Assembly (NCBI RefSeq): GCF_022836935.1
Contig: NZ_CP083239.1
Location: 1,936,001 to 2,000,000 of the forward strand
DNA from: Ancylobacter polymorphus
GTDB lineage: Bacteria; Pseudomonadota; Alphaproteobacteria; Rhizobiales; Xanthobacteraceae
Length of the DNA stretch: 64,000 nt
Direction of reading: 5' to 3'
The position numbers were made by a program, and so were the translations under genes. Positions 1 to 9,831 of this stretch are shown here, piece after piece (the stretch's first letter is position 1; each line of letters opens with the position of its first letter). Under the pieces are notes generated by a model, which saw nothing but the letters and a program-made list of their open reading frames with translations, was not told the origin of the DNA and ran no database searches.

Positions 1-313
1 TGTTGAACGGCTTGGTGAGGTAGTCGTCGGCCCCGGCGTCGAGCCCGGCGATGCGCTCGTCCACCGCCCCGCGCGCGGTCAGCACCAGCACCGGCGTGCT
101 GCTGCGGCTGCGCCTGAGGCCGCGCACGAGGTCGAGCCCGTCGCCGTCCGGCAGGCCGAGATCGAGCAGCACGAGGTCGTAGTGCGTGCTGGCTAAAGCG
201 GCCTGCGCGTCCGCGACGCCGCCCACCGCGTCGAGCCGCCACCCGGCGCCGCGGATGGTCTCGCCGACGAGCTCGCGCAGCCGCGCGCTGTCTTCAACGA
301 GGAGAAGCCGCAT
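1..313 (-). CDS. Response regulator, OmpR/PhoB-type receiver domain (partial, C-terminus outside window)
   Basis: Translating the minus strand from the ATG at 311-313 gives a receiver domain beginning MRLLLVEDS, with the acidic pocket near the start, the phospho-acceptor Asp in LLDLGLPDGDG (about residue 51), the conserved Thr in VLTAR and the conserved Lys in DDYLTKPFN just before the window edge. About 104 residues are present, so the expected winged-helix output domain lies outside. The ATG is 6 bases after the stop of the cytochrome b gene, which implies co-transcription. A partner histidine kinase would be expected further left; that is inference. What the system senses cannot be read here, but the operon partners (PepSY protein, b-type cytochrome) suggest an envelope or redox signal. 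Confidence 0.9.
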   Translation of the reverse strand, partial: MRLLLVEDSARLRELVGETIRGAGWRLDAVGGVADAQAALASTHYDLVLLDLGLPDGDGLDLVRGLRRSRSSTPVLVLTARGAVDERIAGLDAGADDYLTKPFN

Positions 314-319
314 CCGCGC

Positions 320-883
320 TCACCGCCTTTTCCAGCCCGTCACCATCGACCATACGAGGTTCTCGCGGTGGCGCCAGCTCTCGAACAGCGCCGCCGCCGC
401 GTGCAGCAGGGCAAGCACCAGTATGGCATTGGCGAGGCCCTCGTGAAGCTCCTCCAGCCAGTCCTCGCCCCAGAAGGCGTCGAGCGTCGTCATCCAGCCG
501 GTGAGGCAGACGGCGGCGAGCAGCGCCATCAGCGCCAGCATCATCACCGCGCCGGCCGGGTTGTGGCCGAGCATGCGCGGCTCCTCGCCGCGCAAGAGGG
601 CGCGCACATAGGCGATGAGCCGGGAGGGCGTCGGTACGAAGTCGGCAAAGCGGGCGTGCCGCGTGCCGATGAAGCCCCAGACGAGGCGGATGGTGAGCGC
701 GGCGGCGACGGCATAGCCGACGATTTCATGCGGCAGCTCGCCATCTTCCAGAACGAACAGGTTGAGGACGCAGCCGGCGACGACCGTCCAGTGGAACAGG
801 CGCACGACCGGATCCCACACCCGGACGTTCGCGCCCGCGGCCGACGGCGGGACGCCGCCGGCTTGAGCGACCCTGTCGGTCAT
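320..883 (-). CDS. Cytochrome b561-like membrane protein (Ni-hydrogenase b-type cytochrome family)
   Basis: This 187-residue integral membrane protein has four predicted hydrophobic helices. Histidines sit where this family binds two haems: VRLFHWTVV in helix 1, LPHEIVGY at the start of helix 2, and LHEGLANAIL and ALLHAAAALF around the last helix. Such cytochromes pass electrons between quinones or inner-membrane donors and periplasmic partners. The ATG at 881-883 overlaps the stop of the upstream PepSY gene (ATGA), and the response-regulator gene follows after 6 bases, so the three genes form a tight operon. The open frame continues upstream through the PepSY gene in another frame; that extension has no coding character, and the ATGA overlap fixes the start. 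The electron partner is unknown; the PepSY protein is the obvious candidate. Confidence 0.88.
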   Translation of the reverse strand: MTDRVAQAGGVPPSAAGANVRVWDPVVRLFHWTVVAGCVLNLFVLEDGELPHEIVGYAVAAALTIRLVWGFIGTRHARFADFVPTPSRLIAYVRALLRGEEPRMLGHNPAGAVMMLALMALLAAVCLTGWMTTLDAFWGEDWLEELHEGLANAILVLALLHAAAALFESWRHRENLVWSMVTGWKRR

Positions 884-1155
884 CAGTCGATCTCGGCCTT
901 GACGACGGCGCCGGTCACCGGGTTGAAATAGACTTCGGCCTTCTTGTTGTCCTTGGTGTAGCCATAGATTTCGTAGCAGGAGCCCGAGACCTTGAAGGTC
1001 TTGATCTTCTGATATCCCATCTCGGCCACCTTGGCCTTCATGGCGTCCTCGCTCATCCACTTGTCCTTGGCTTCCGTCGTGCAGACCGGGCCGGCGAAAG
1101 CGGCGGCGGGAGCAAGGACGGAGACGGCAACGAGGCCGGCAATGATCTTCTTCAT
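883..1155 (-). CDS. Secreted PepSY-domain protein, small
   Basis: A 90-residue protein with a clear signal peptide (MKK, a hydrophobic core, then AAAFAG), so it is probably periplasmic. The mature part is one PepSY-like domain ending in VYFNPVTGAVVKAEID, a typical PepSY C-terminal strand motif. Two cysteines (about residues 25 and 60) could form a disulphide. PepSY domains are small modules linked to peptidase inhibition or envelope sensing. Here it leads an operon with cytochrome b561 and a response regulator, which suggests a periplasmic sensor or electron-transfer accessory rather than a protease propeptide. The ligand is unknown. Confidence 0.85.
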   Translation of the reverse strand: MKKIIAGLVAVSVLAPAAAFAGPVCTTEAKDKWMSEDAMKAKVAEMGYQKIKTFKVSGSCYEIYGYTKDNKKAEVYFNPVTGAVVKAEID

Positions 1156-1280
1156 GATGCTTTCCTGATCCTGTGATCGCCGTCAGCGGCGACACCCGGA
1201 ACGTAGCGGCAGGAGGCTGTCCGCTACCTGTCAAAGCCTCATGTCGAGCCTTGCCGGCCCCCTTTCATTGCCGGCTCAGT

Positions 1281-3656
1281 TCACTTGCCCCCGGACCATT
1301 TCCACTCGCGCACTTCCGGCATGTCGAGGCCGTGGGCGCGGATATAGCGGGCATGCTCGGTCAGCTTGTCGCGGATCGCCTGCCGGACATGGGTGTTGGT
1401 CTTGAGCTGCGGCACCCGGTCGAGCACGTCGGCGACGAGGTGGAAGCGGTCGAGCCGGTTGCGCACCACCATGTCGAAGGGCGTGGTGGTGGAACCTTCC
1501 TCGACATAGCCGCGCACATGCATGTTGTCGTGGTTGGTGCGGCGATAGGCGAGGCGGTGGATGAGCCAGGGATAGCCGTGATAGGCGAAGATCACCGGCT
1601 TGTCGGTGGTGAACAGCGCGTCGAAATCCGTCTCCGACAGCCCGTGCGGGTGCTCGGATTGCGGCTGCAGCGTCATCAGGTCGACCACATTGACCACGCG
1701 CACCTTGAGGTCCGGGAAGAAGCCGCGCAGCAGGTCGGCGGCGGCCAGCGTCTCCAGCGTGGGCACGTCGCCGGCGCAGGCCAGCACCACATCCGGGTCG
1801 ACGCCGCCATCGGTGGAGGCCCATTCCCACATGCCGATGCCCTTGGCGCAGTGCTTGATGGCGCTGTCCATGTCGAGCCATTGCGGCGCGGGCTGCTTGC
1901 CGGCGACGATGACATTGACCCGGTTCCACGAGCGCAGGCAGTGGTCGGTGACATAGAGCAGCGTGTTGGCGTCCGGCGGCAGGTAGACGCGCACGATCTC
2001 CGCCTTCTTGTTTACGACATGGTCGATGAAGCCGGGGTCCTGGTGGCTGAAGCCATTATGGTCCTGCCGCCAGACATGCGAGGTGAGCAGATAGTTGAGC
2101 GAGGCGATGGGCCGGCGCCATTCCACCTCGGAGGCGGATTTCAGCCATTTGGCGTGCTGGTTGAACATCGAATCGACGATGTGGATGAACGCCTCGTAGC
2201 AGGAGAACAGCCCGTGCCGGCCGGTGAGCAGATAGCCCTCCAGCCAGCCCTGGCACATATGCTCGGAGAGCATTTCCATCACCCGCCCGTCGCGGGCGAG
2301 ATGGTCGTCATAGGACAGCGTCTCCGCGTCCCAGGCGCGGTTGGTCACCTCGAACAGCGCCTGCAGCCGGTTGGAGGCGGTCTCGTCCGGGCCGAAGACG
2401 CGGAAATTCTTCGACGCCGCATTGTCCTTCATCACGTCGCGCAGGAAGGCGCCCATGATGGCGGTGGATTCCAGCTCCTTCTCGCCGGGATGGGCGACCT
2501 CCGCCGCATAGGCGGTGAAATCCGGCAGGCGCAGCGGCCGGCGCAGCGCGCCGCCATTGGCGTGCGGGTTGGCGCTCATGCGCTTCACGCCCTCGGGCGC
2601 CAGCGAGGCGATCTCGGGCTTGAGCGTCCCCGCCGCGTCGAACAGCTCTTCCGGCTTGTAGCTCTTCATCCAGTCTTCGAGCAGGGTCAGGTGCTCGGGC
2701 TTCGACATGTCGGAGAACGGCACCTGATGCGAGCGCCAGAAGCCCTCCGCCTTCTTGCCGTCCACCGTCTTCGGCCCGGTCCAGCCCTTGGGGCTGCGCA
2801 GGATGATCATCGGCCAGCGCGGGCGGTCGGTGTCGCCGCGGGTGCGCGCCGCATCCTGGATCGCGCGGATCTTGCCATGCGCCTCGTTCAGCGCCGCCGC
2901 CATCGCCTGGTGCATCGGCTCGGGGTCTTCGCCCTCGACGAAGATCGGGTCGTAGCCATAGCCCTCGAACAGGCTTTTCAGCTCCTCATGCGGGATGCGG
3001 GCGAGCACGGTCGGGTTGGCGATCTTGTAGCCGTTGAGGTGCAGGATCGGCAGCACCGCGCCGTCGCTGGCGGGGTTGAGGAACTTGTTGCCGTGCCAGG
3101 AGGTGGCGAGCGGCCCGGTCTCGGCCTCGCCGTCGCCGACGACGCAGGCGACGATCAGGTCCGGGTTGTCCAGCACCGCGCCATAGGCGTGGGAGAGCGA
3201 ATAGCCGAGCTCGCCGCCTTCATGGATCGAGCCGGGGGTTTCCGGCGCCGCGTGGCTGGGAATGCCGCCGGGGAAGGAGAACTGCCGGAACAGCCGGCAC
3301 AGCCCGGCCTCGTCCTGCGAGACATCGGGGTAGAGCTCGCTATAGGTGCCTTCCAGATAGGTCGCCGCCACCACGCCGGGCGCGCCATGGCCGGGGCCGG
3401 CGATGAACAGCACCTCCGCGCCGGTGTCGCGGATCAGCCGGTTGAGATGGACATAGAGGAAGTTCAGCCCCGGCGTCGTGCCCCAATGGCCGAGCAGGCG
3501 CGGCTTCACATGTTCCAGCGTCAGCTTCTCGCGCAGCAGCGGGTTGGCGAGCAGGTAGATCTGCCCGACGGAGAGATAGTTCGCCGCCCGCCACCAGGCG
3601 TTCATGCGGTTGAGAAGGTCCGGCGCGAGAGTCTCCGTCGCCTGCTGCGATGCCAT
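1281..3656 (-). CDS. xfp: Phosphoketolase (xylulose-5-phosphate/fructose-6-phosphate)
   Basis: A 791-residue thiamine-diphosphate enzyme of the Xfp family, which splits xylulose-5-P or fructose-6-P with phosphate to give acetyl-phosphate plus glyceraldehyde-3-P or erythrose-4-P. Length matches the family (about 790-825). The ThDP-binding segment [20 protein letters not shown] is intact, as are [11 protein letters not shown] and the C-terminal [13 protein letters not shown] region. The ATG at 3654-3656 is chosen because GAGGA lies 7 bases upstream; a GTG at 3714-3716 overlapping the alcohol dehydrogenase stop would add 20 residues of poor character. The gene follows the alcohol dehydrogenase by 56 bases on the same strand, so the pair is probably one transcript. 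It provides an acetyl-phosphate shunt bypassing lower glycolysis. No acetate kinase or phosphotransacetylase is in the window. Confidence 0.95.
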   Translation of the reverse strand: MASQQATETLAPDLLNRMNAWWRAANYLSVGQIYLLANPLLREKLTLEHVKPRLLGHWGTTPGLNFLYVHLNRLIRDTGAEVLFIAGPGHGAPGVVAATYLEGTYSELYPDVSQDEAGLCRLFRQFSFPGGIPSHAAPETPGSIHEGGELGYSLSHAYGAVLDNPDLIVACVVGDGEAETGPLATSWHGNKFLNPASDGAVLPILHLNGYKIANPTVLARIPHEELKSLFEGYGYDPIFVEGEDPEPMHQAMAAALNEAHGKIRAIQDAARTRGDTDRPRWPMIILRSPKGWTGPKTVDGKKAEGFWRSHQVPFSDMSKPEHLTLLEDWMKSYKPEELFDAAGTLKPEIASLAPEGVKRMSANPHANGGALRRPLRLPDFTAYAAEVAHPGEKELESTAIMGAFLRDVMKDNAASKNFRVFGPDETASNRLQALFEVTNRAWDAETLSYDDHLARDGRVMEMLSEHMCQGWLEGYLLTGRHGLFSCYEAFIHIVDSMFNQHAKWLKSASEVEWRRPIASLNYLLTSHVWRQDHNGFSHQDPGFIDHVVNKKAEIVRVYLPPDANTLLYVTDHCLRSWNRVNVIVAGKQPAPQWLDMDSAIKHCAKGIGMWEWASTDGGVDPDVVLACAGDVPTLETLAAADLLRGFFPDLKVRVVNVVDLMTLQPQSEHPHGLSETDFDALFTTDKPVIFAYHGYPWLIHRLAYRRTNHDNMHVRGYVEEGSTTTPFDMVVRNRLDRFHLVADVLDRVPQLKTNTHVRQAIRDKLTEHARYIRAHGLDMPEVREWKWSGGK

Positions 3657-3712
3657 TGCTCTGTCCTCTGCGTGGGTTGCCGTTGGGTGAGATAGGGCGC
3701 GGGCCTGCCGGG

Positions 3713-4741
3713 TCACGGGACCAGCACCGCCGCCCCCTGAAATTGGCCCGCGCGCAGATCGGCGAGGGCGTCATTGGCCTGTTCCAGCCGGTAGACATGG
3801 GTGGTCGCCCGCACCCCGGCCCGCGGGGCGAGGGCGAGGAATTCGTGCGCGTCGTCACGGGTCAGGTTGGCGACGGACAGCACCTGCCGCTCTTCCCACA
3901 AGAGCGAATAGGGAAATTGCGGGATGTCGCTCATATGGATGCCGCCGCACACCACCCGACCGCCTTTGCGCACCGCGCGCAGGGCGAGCGGCACCAGCGC
4001 GCCGACGGGGGCGAAGATCAGCGCGGCGTCGAGCGGCACCGGCGGCGCCTCGCCCGAGCTTCCCGCCCAGCGCGCGCCGAGCGAGAGGGCGAGCTGTTGC
4101 GCGCCCTCGTCGCCGGCGCGGGTAAAGGCATAGACCTCGCGCCCCTGCCAGCGGCAGAGCTGGGCGATGAGATGGGCGGCGGCGCCGAAGCCGTAGAGCC
4201 CGACGCGCTGGGCCTCCCCCGCCAGTTTCAGCGTGCGCCAGCCGATCAACCCGGCGCACATCAGCGGCGCGGCGGCGACGGGATCGTCGAAGCCGATGAG
4301 CGGAAAGCAGAAGGCGGCATCGGCGACGATATGCGAGGCGAAGCCGCCGTCGCGGGTGTAGCCGGTGAAGGCGGGGGCGTCGCACAGATTCTCGCGCTGG
4401 CTGGCGCAATAGGGGCAGTGGCCGCAGCTATGGCCGAGCCACGGGATTCTGACGCGGGTGCCGAGCGCGGGCACCTCGACCCCTTCGCCCTGCGCCTCGA
4501 CAATGCCGACCACCTCATGGCCGGGGATGATGGGCAGCGGGCCGGGCGGCAGATCGCCATCGACGACGTGAAGATCGGTACGGCACACGGCGCAGGCTTC
4601 CACCCGCACCCGGATTTCCCCGGGGCCGGGCGCCGGCAGCGCGCGTTGTTCGAAACGCAGCGCCTCGCCAGTGGCGTGGAGGACCATGGCCTTCATCAAG
4701 GGGACCTCAGGGGTGATGGCGCCGGCATCCAACAGGCTCAT
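3713..4741 (-). CDS. Zinc-binding alcohol dehydrogenase family protein (medium-chain)
   Basis: A medium-chain zinc alcohol dehydrogenase. The catalytic-zinc loop [17 protein letters not shown], the GHEVVG histidine and the structural-zinc cysteine lobe ([15 protein letters not shown]) are all present, followed by a Rossmann region with [10 protein letters not shown], an imperfect form of the usual GxGxxG. It should oxidise an alcohol or reduce an aldehyde with NAD(P). Starts are ambiguous: a TTG at 4768, the ATG at 4741 (AAGGGA upstream) and an ATG at 4696 (GAGG upstream), where homologues usually begin with MKAMVL. The upstream gene of the pair with phosphoketolase, it may dispose of reducing power or two-carbon aldehydes linked to acetyl-phosphate; this is inference from context. 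Confidence 0.88.
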   Translation of the reverse strand: MSLLDAGAITPEVPLMKAMVLHATGEALRFEQRALPAPGPGEIRVRVEACAVCRTDLHVVDGDLPPGPLPIIPGHEVVGIVEAQGEGVEVPALGTRVRIPWLGHSCGHCPYCASQRENLCDAPAFTGYTRDGGFASHIVADAAFCFPLIGFDDPVAAAPLMCAGLIGWRTLKLAGEAQRVGLYGFGAAAHLIAQLCRWQGREVYAFTRAGDEGAQQLALSLGARWAGSSGEAPPVPLDAALIFAPVGALVPLALRAVRKGGRVVCGGIHMSDIPQFPYSLLWEERQVLSVANLTRDDAHEFLALAPRAGVRATTHVYRLEQANDALADLRAGQFQGAAVLVP

Positions 4742-4892
4742 GGCCGTCCCTTCGTTGATCGTGGTCAAGACGCGGGTGCAAATGACGGCTACTCATGCGC
4801 TACTGTTCGTGGACACTGTTTCGCGAGCAACTGGCGGATGCGGCCCGGCGCCCCATCCTCTTGATGAGCGGCTGCAATCCTAGGGAGCCACG

Positions 4893-5945
4893 ATGGCAGG
4901 TCAGCGACGGTTCCAGGCTTTCTCTCTCGCGCTCGTGCTCGCGGCCGCCCTCGCCGCGCCGGCAGCGGCCCAGGAGACGGGTTCCGGCACGGCCTCGCCC
5001 ACCGGTCTCGCGGCGCGCCTGCAGGGGCTGATCGGCAAGCTCACCGGCAACCGGCTGCCGGAGGGCATCGTCTCCACCAATGGGCGGATCGAGGCGGAGC
5101 AGGTGCTGGTCGCCGCCAAGCTCGCCGGCCGCGTGCTCACCGTGCTGGTGGAAGAGGGCCAGACGGTGGAGACCGGGCAGGTCGTCGCCCGCATGGACAC
5201 GTCCGAGCTGGAAGCCCAGCTCGCCGGCGCGCAGGCGCAGGTGCGCCGGGCGGAAAAGGCCATTGCCGAGGCGGAAGCCGCCATCGCCCAGCGCGAGAGC
5301 GAGCGCACGCTGGCGCAGCAGGAACATGAGCGCGCCTCCAAGCTGAAGGAGAGCGGCTTCGGCACCGCCCAGTCGCTCGACTTGCGCCAGAGCCAGCTCA
5401 ATGTCGCGCTGGCCGCGCTCAAGGCGGCCCATGCCTCGCTGGACGAGGCGGACGCCGCCGCCGATGCCGCGCGGGCGGAGGTGGCGCGGGTGCAGTCGCT
5501 GATCGACGATTCCACCTTGCGGGCGCCCCGGCGCGGCCGGGTCGAATACCGGCTGGTGCAGTCGGGCGAGGTGGTCGCCGCCGGTGCGCCCATCGTCACC
5601 CTGCTCGACCTGTCGGATGTCTACATGACCGTGTTCGTGCCGGCGCGCGTCGCCGGGCGGCTGGCCATGGGCGACGAGGCGCGGATCATTCTCGATCCCG
5701 CGCCGGATTATGTCGTGCCGGCCAAGGTGAGCTTCGTCGCCACCGGCGCGCAGTTCACGCCGAAGGCGGTGGAGACGGCGGATGAGCGGGAAAAGCTGAT
5801 GTTCCGCGTCAAGCTGCGCATCGCGCCGGAGCTGCTGCGGCAATATGAGGACCGGGTGAAGGCCGGGGTGCGCGGCCTCGCCTATGTCCGCACCGATCCG
5901 GCGACGCCGTGGCCGGATAGGCTCGCGGTCAAGCTGCCGCAATGA
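4893..5945 (+). CDS. HlyD-family periplasmic adaptor of an ABC exporter (YhiI-like)
   Basis: A 350-residue membrane-fusion protein. It begins with a signal-peptide-like segment ending AAPAAAQ, then a lipoyl/barrel-sandwich half (RIEAEQVLVAAKLAGRV), a long alpha-helical hairpin rich in Ala, Glu and Gln (about residues 100-200, coiled coil), and the returning barrel half (STLRAPRRGRVEYRLVQSGE). TAGGGAG lies 5 bases before the ATG. The stop overlaps the start of the next gene (ATGA), and the order adaptor, double-ATPase/permease, permease copies the E. coli yhiI-rbbA-yhhJ layout. It should bridge the inner-membrane transporter to an outer-membrane channel encoded elsewhere. The substrate is unknown, probably a hydrophobic toxic compound. 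Confidence 0.92.
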   Translation: MAGQRRFQAFSLALVLAAALAAPAAAQETGSGTASPTGLAARLQGLIGKLTGNRLPEGIVSTNGRIEAEQVLVAAKLAGRVLTVLVEEGQTVETGQVVARMDTSELEAQLAGAQAQVRRAEKAIAEAEAAIAQRESERTLAQQEHERASKLKESGFGTAQSLDLRQSQLNVALAALKAAHASLDEADAAADAARAEVARVQSLIDDSTLRAPRRGRVEYRLVQSGEVVAAGAPIVTLLDLSDVYMTVFVPARVAGRLAMGDEARIILDPAPDYVVPAKVSFVATGAQFTPKAVETADEREKLMFRVKLRIAPELLRQYEDRVKAGVRGLAYVRTDPATPWPDRLAVKLPQ

Positions 5946-8662
5946 GCGGGGATGCGGGCACGCCCGTCCTCGCGCTTGCCGGCGTCACCCATCGCTATGG
6001 CAAGACGCTGGCGCTGGACGGGGTGGACCTCGCCGTGCCGGCCGGCTGCATGGCTGGGCTGATCGGGCCGGACGGGGTGGGCAAATCGACCCTGCTCGGC
6101 CTCGCCGCAGGCGTCACCCGCCTGCAGGAGGGCCGCGTATCCGTGCTCGGCGGCGACATGGCGGCGCGCGACTGGCGCCGGCAGGCGGGCGGGCGCATCG
6201 CCTTCATGCCGCAGGGGCTGGGGCGCAATCTCTACCCGACCCTGTCCATCGCCGAGAATCTGGATTTCTTCGGCCGGCTGTTCGGCCAGGGCGCGGCGGA
6301 GCGTGCCGAGCGTATCGCCGAACTGCTCGCCGCCACCGGCCTCGCCCCCTTCGCCGCGCGCCCGGCCGGCAAGCTCTCCGGCGGCATGAAGCAGAAGCTC
6401 GGCATCTGTGCCGCGCTGATCCACGACCCCGATCTCGTCATTCTCGACGAGCCCACCACCGGCATCGACCCGCTGTCGCGCCGGCAGTTCTGGGAATTGA
6501 TGGCGCGGCTGCGCGAGCGCCGCCCGTCGATGAGCGTCATTGTCGCCACCGCCTATATGGAGGAGGCGGAGCGCTTCGACTGGCTGGCGGCGATGAATGC
6601 CGGGCGGGTGCTCGCCACCGGGACGCCGGCCGAGATCCGCGCGCAGGCGGGGGAGGCGACGCTGGAGCGCGCCTTCGTCGCCCTGCTGCCGCAAGCCGAG
6701 CGGGCGCAGGACGGCCCGCTGCCGGACCTGCCGCGCGTCGTCCATGACGGCGAGCCGGCGATCGAGGCCAACGGGCTCACCCGCCGCTTCGGCGATTTCG
6801 TCGCCGTCGACCATGTGAATTTCCGCATCGAGCGCGGCGAGATCTTCGGCTTTCTCGGCTCCAACGGCTCGGGCAAGTCGACGACGATGAAGATGCTCAC
6901 CGGCCTTCTGCCCGCCAGCGAGGGCGAGGCCAAGCTGTTCGGCGCCCCGCTCGCCGGCGGCGACATGGAAACGCGCAAGCGCGTCGGCTACATGTCGCAG
7001 GCCTTCTCGCTCTATGGCGAACTCACCGCGCGGCAGAATCTCGTGCTGCACGCCGAGCTGTTCGAGATCGCCGACCGCGAGGCGCGCGTCGCCGAGATGG
7101 AGCGGCGCTTCGACCTCGCCGACGTCGCCGATATGCGGCCCGAAAGCCTGCCGCTCGGCATCCGCCAGCGGCTGCAGCTCGCCGTGGCGGTGATCCATCG
7201 CCCGGAAATCCTCATCCTCGACGAGCCGACCTCCGGCGTCGATCCGGTGGCCCGCGACGGCTTCTGGCGCACGCTGATCGAGTTGTCGCGGCAGGACGGG
7301 GTGACGATCTTCCTCTCCACCCATTTCATGAACGAGGCCGAGCGCTGCGACCGCATCTCGCTGATGCATGCCGGCCGGGTGCTGGCGGTCGGCACGCCGG
7401 AGGCGCTGAAGCGCGAGCGTGGCATGGCGACGCTGGAAGAGGTGTTCATCACCGTGCTGGAAGAGGCCGGCATGGGGCGCGACGCCGGCGCAGTGGAGCT
7501 GAAGGAACGCCCGGCGACGCTGGCGCCGGTGAAGCGCTTCGACGCCGGCCGGCTCTGGGCCTATGCGCGGCGCGAGGCGCTGGAAATCGTGCGCGACCCC
7601 GCCCGCCTCGCCTTCGCGCTCATCGGCCCGATCCTGCTCCTGTTCACCTTCGGCTACGGCATCTCCTTCGATGTCGAGAAGCTGCCCTATGCCGCCTTCG
7701 ACCAGGACCGCAGCGCCCAGAGCCGGCAGGTGCTGGAGAGCTTCGAGGGCTCGCGCTATTTCGAGACCCATGCGCCCATATCCTCGATCGAGGAGCTGGA
7801 AACGCGGATCAAAAGCGGGGAGCTCAAGCTCGCCATCGAAATCCCCCCGAATTTCGGCCGCGACCTGCTGCGCGAGCGCACGCCTGAAATCGGCGTCTGG
7901 CTCGACGGCTCCATGCCGTTCCGCGCCGAGACCACACGCGGCTATGTCCAGGGCATCGCCCAGAGCTATCTCACGGATGCGCAGGAGCGCAGCACGGGCA
8001 AGGCCAGCCCGTCCGCCGCCTTCACCCTGGAGCCGCGCTACCGCTACAATCAGGCGTTCAAGAGCGTGAACGCCATGGTGCCGAACGTCATCATGCTGAT
8101 GCTGGTGCTGATCCCCGCCATCATGAGCGCGCTCGGCGTGGTGAAGGAGAAGGAAACCGGCTCCATCACCAATTTCCAGTCGACCCCGGTAACGCGGTTC
8201 GAATTCCTGCTCGGCAAGCAATTGCCCTATGTCGCCATCGCCTTTGTCAGCTTCCTCACCATGGTTGTGGCGGCGTGGCTGGTGTTCGCCGTGCCGGTGA
8301 AGGGCTCCTTCGCCACGCTGGCCTTCGGCTCGCTGGTCTATGTATTCTCCACCACCGCCTTCGGCCTGCTGGTATCGAGCTTCGTCAGCAGCCAGGTGGC
8401 GGCGATCTTCGCCACCGCCATCGTCGCCATCATTCCGGCGGTGAATTTCTCCGGCCTGCTGGTGCCGGTCTCCTCGCTGTCGGGCGGGGCGCGGCTGATG
8501 GGGCTGGCCTTTCCCTCGGCCTGGTATCAGCAGGTGAGCGTCGGCACCTTCACCAAGGCGCTCGGCTTCGGCGCGCTGTGGCACGACATCGCCATGGTGT
8601 TCGTGCTCGCGCTTGTCTTCATCGCCGGCGCCATGCTGGCGCTTCGCAAGCAGGGGGCGTGA
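5942..8662 (+). CDS. ABC transporter, two ATPase domains fused to a membrane domain (RbbA-like)
   Basis: A 906-residue fusion. NBD1 has Walker A GPDGVGKSTLL (about residue 41), signature LSGGMKQ and Walker B LVILDEPTTGIDP. NBD2 has Walker A GSNGSGKSTTMKML (about 306) and Walker B ILILDEPTSGVDP, but its signature is degenerate (LPLGIRQ). The C-terminal third is an ABC-2 permease: one membrane segment near residue 550, a large periplasmic loop, then five more segments from about residue 710 to the end. This is the RbbA (YhiH) architecture. E. coli RbbA was also described as ribosome-associated, but the HlyD and permease neighbours make export the likelier role. It overlaps the adaptor by 4 bases and is followed by the second permease after 2 bases. 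Confidence 0.93.
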   Translation: MSGDAGTPVLALAGVTHRYGKTLALDGVDLAVPAGCMAGLIGPDGVGKSTLLGLAAGVTRLQEGRVSVLGGDMAARDWRRQAGGRIAFMPQGLGRNLYPTLSIAENLDFFGRLFGQGAAERAERIAELLAATGLAPFAARPAGKLSGGMKQKLGICAALIHDPDLVILDEPTTGIDPLSRRQFWELMARLRERRPSMSVIVATAYMEEAERFDWLAAMNAGRVLATGTPAEIRAQAGEATLERAFVALLPQAERAQDGPLPDLPRVVHDGEPAIEANGLTRRFGDFVAVDHVNFRIERGEIFGFLGSNGSGKSTTMKMLTGLLPASEGEAKLFGAPLAGGDMETRKRVGYMSQAFSLYGELTARQNLVLHAELFEIADREARVAEMERRFDLADVADMRPESLPLGIRQRLQLAVAVIHRPEILILDEPTSGVDPVARDGFWRTLIELSRQDGVTIFLSTHFMNEAERCDRISLMHAGRVLAVGTPEALKRERGMATLEEVFITVLEEAGMGRDAGAVELKERPATLAPVKRFDAGRLWAYARREALEIVRDPARLAFALIGPILLLFTFGYGISFDVEKLPYAAFDQDRSAQSRQVLESFEGSRYFETHAPISSIEELETRIKSGELKLAIEIPPNFGRDLLRERTPEIGVWLDGSMPFRAETTRGYVQGIAQSYLTDAQERSTGKASPSAAFTLEPRYRYNQAFKSVNAMVPNVIMLMLVLIPAIMSALGVVKEKETGSITNFQSTPVTRFEFLLGKQLPYVAIAFVSFLTMVVAAWLVFAVPVKGSFATLAFGSLVYVFSTTAFGLLVSSFVSSQVAAIFATAIVAIIPAVNFSGLLVPVSSLSGGARLMGLAFPSAWYQQVSVGTFTKALGFGALWHDIAMVFVLALVFIAGAMLALRKQGA

Positions 8663-8664
8663 GC

Positions 8665-9804
8665 ATGTTCGCCCGCCTTGCCCGCATCTGGCGCCTCGGC
8701 ATCAAGGAACTCTACAGCCTCAAGGCCGACCCGGTGCTGGCGGGGCTGATCCTCTATACCTTTACCGTCGCGGTCTACACCGTCTCGGCCGGCGCCAAGT
8801 TCGAGGTGGAGAACGCCGCGGTGGCGGTGGTGGACGAGGACCAGAGCGCGCTGTCGCGCCAGCTGCGCGACGCGCTGCTGCAGCCTTTCTTCAAGCCGCC
8901 CGTCGTCATCACCGCCGATGAGGTCGATGCGGCGATGGATTCCGGGCGCTATGTCTTCGTACTCACCATCCCACCGAAATTCGAGCACGACCTTATCGCC
9001 GGCCGCGACCCCGCCTTGCAGCTCGACATCGACGCGACCGCCATGTCGCAGGCGGGCAATGGCGCCGCCTATATCCAGAACATCATGACGCAGGAAGTGG
9101 CCGCCGCGCTCGCCGCCCGCTCGGCCGTCGCCTCCTCCACGGGCGAGGCGCCGGTGAGCGTGGTGATCCGGCCGAAATTCAACGCCAACCTCACCTCCGC
9201 CTGGTTCACGGCGGTGATGCAGGTCATCAACAACGTCACCATGCTCGCCGTCATCCTCTCCGGCGCGGCGCTGATCCGCGAGCGCGAGCACGGCACGATC
9301 GAGCATCTGCTGGTCATGCCGGTGACGCCGATCGAGATCATGCTGGCGAAGATCTGGGCCAATGGCCTCGTCATCGTGGTGGCGGCGACGCTGTCGCTGC
9401 TCATCGTGGTCGAGCGGCTGCTCAACGTGCCGGTGCAGGGCTCGGTGACGCTGTTCGTCGCCTCCATGCTGGTCTACCAGTTCTCGGTGACGGCGCTCGG
9501 CATCTTGGTGGCGACGGTGTCGACCTCCATGGCGCAGTTCGGCCTCATCGTCATGCCGATCCTCATCGTCATGAACCTCTTGTCGGGCTCGACCACGCCG
9601 ATGGAGAGCATGCCGGTCTGGCTGCAGAATGTGATGCAGCTCTCGCCCTCCACCCATTTCGTCGCGCTGTCGCAGGCGGTGCTTTATCGCGGCGCCGGGC
9701 TGGCGGTGATCTGGCCGAATCTGCTCGCGCTCGCCGCCATCGGCGCCGCCTTTTTCGGCCTCGCCGTGCTGCGCTTCCGCAAGGCATTGCAGGCGGCGGG
9801 GTAG
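8665..9804 (+). CDS. ABC-2 type permease (YhhJ-like)
   Basis: A 379-residue ABC-2 membrane protein: an N-terminal cytoplasmic stretch FARLARIWRLGIKELYSL, a first membrane segment, a large periplasmic loop (about residues 45-170), then five hydrophobic segments with the typical EREHGTIEHLLVMPVTPIEIMLAK motif between the second and third. The ATG at 8665 lies 2 bases after the stop of the RbbA-like gene, so it completes a three-gene exporter operon; its partner permease domain is the C-terminus of that fusion. A longer upstream frame overlapping the previous gene is not used. It converges with the TetR gene 27 bases downstream. Confidence 0.92.
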   Translation: MFARLARIWRLGIKELYSLKADPVLAGLILYTFTVAVYTVSAGAKFEVENAAVAVVDEDQSALSRQLRDALLQPFFKPPVVITADEVDAAMDSGRYVFVLTIPPKFEHDLIAGRDPALQLDIDATAMSQAGNGAAYIQNIMTQEVAAALAARSAVASSTGEAPVSVVIRPKFNANLTSAWFTAVMQVINNVTMLAVILSGAALIREREHGTIEHLLVMPVTPIEIMLAKIWANGLVIVVAATLSLLIVVERLLNVPVQGSVTLFVASMLVYQFSVTALGILVATVSTSMAQFGLIVMPILIVMNLLSGSTTPMESMPVWLQNVMQLSPSTHFVALSQAVLYRGAGLAVIWPNLLALAAIGAAFFGLAVLRFRKALQAAG

Positions 9805-9831
9805 AGCAATCGCGCCTTCGGCGTGCGGGTT

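Noticed and set aside
5882..8584. Long antisense open frame (about 900 codons) opposite the RbbA-like gene
   Set aside because: His, Arg and Gly-rich translation without domains; a shadow of GC-rich coding. The same applies to long antisense frames at 1173-3695, 16675-18495, 34973-37573, 43799-46258 and 58133-60148.
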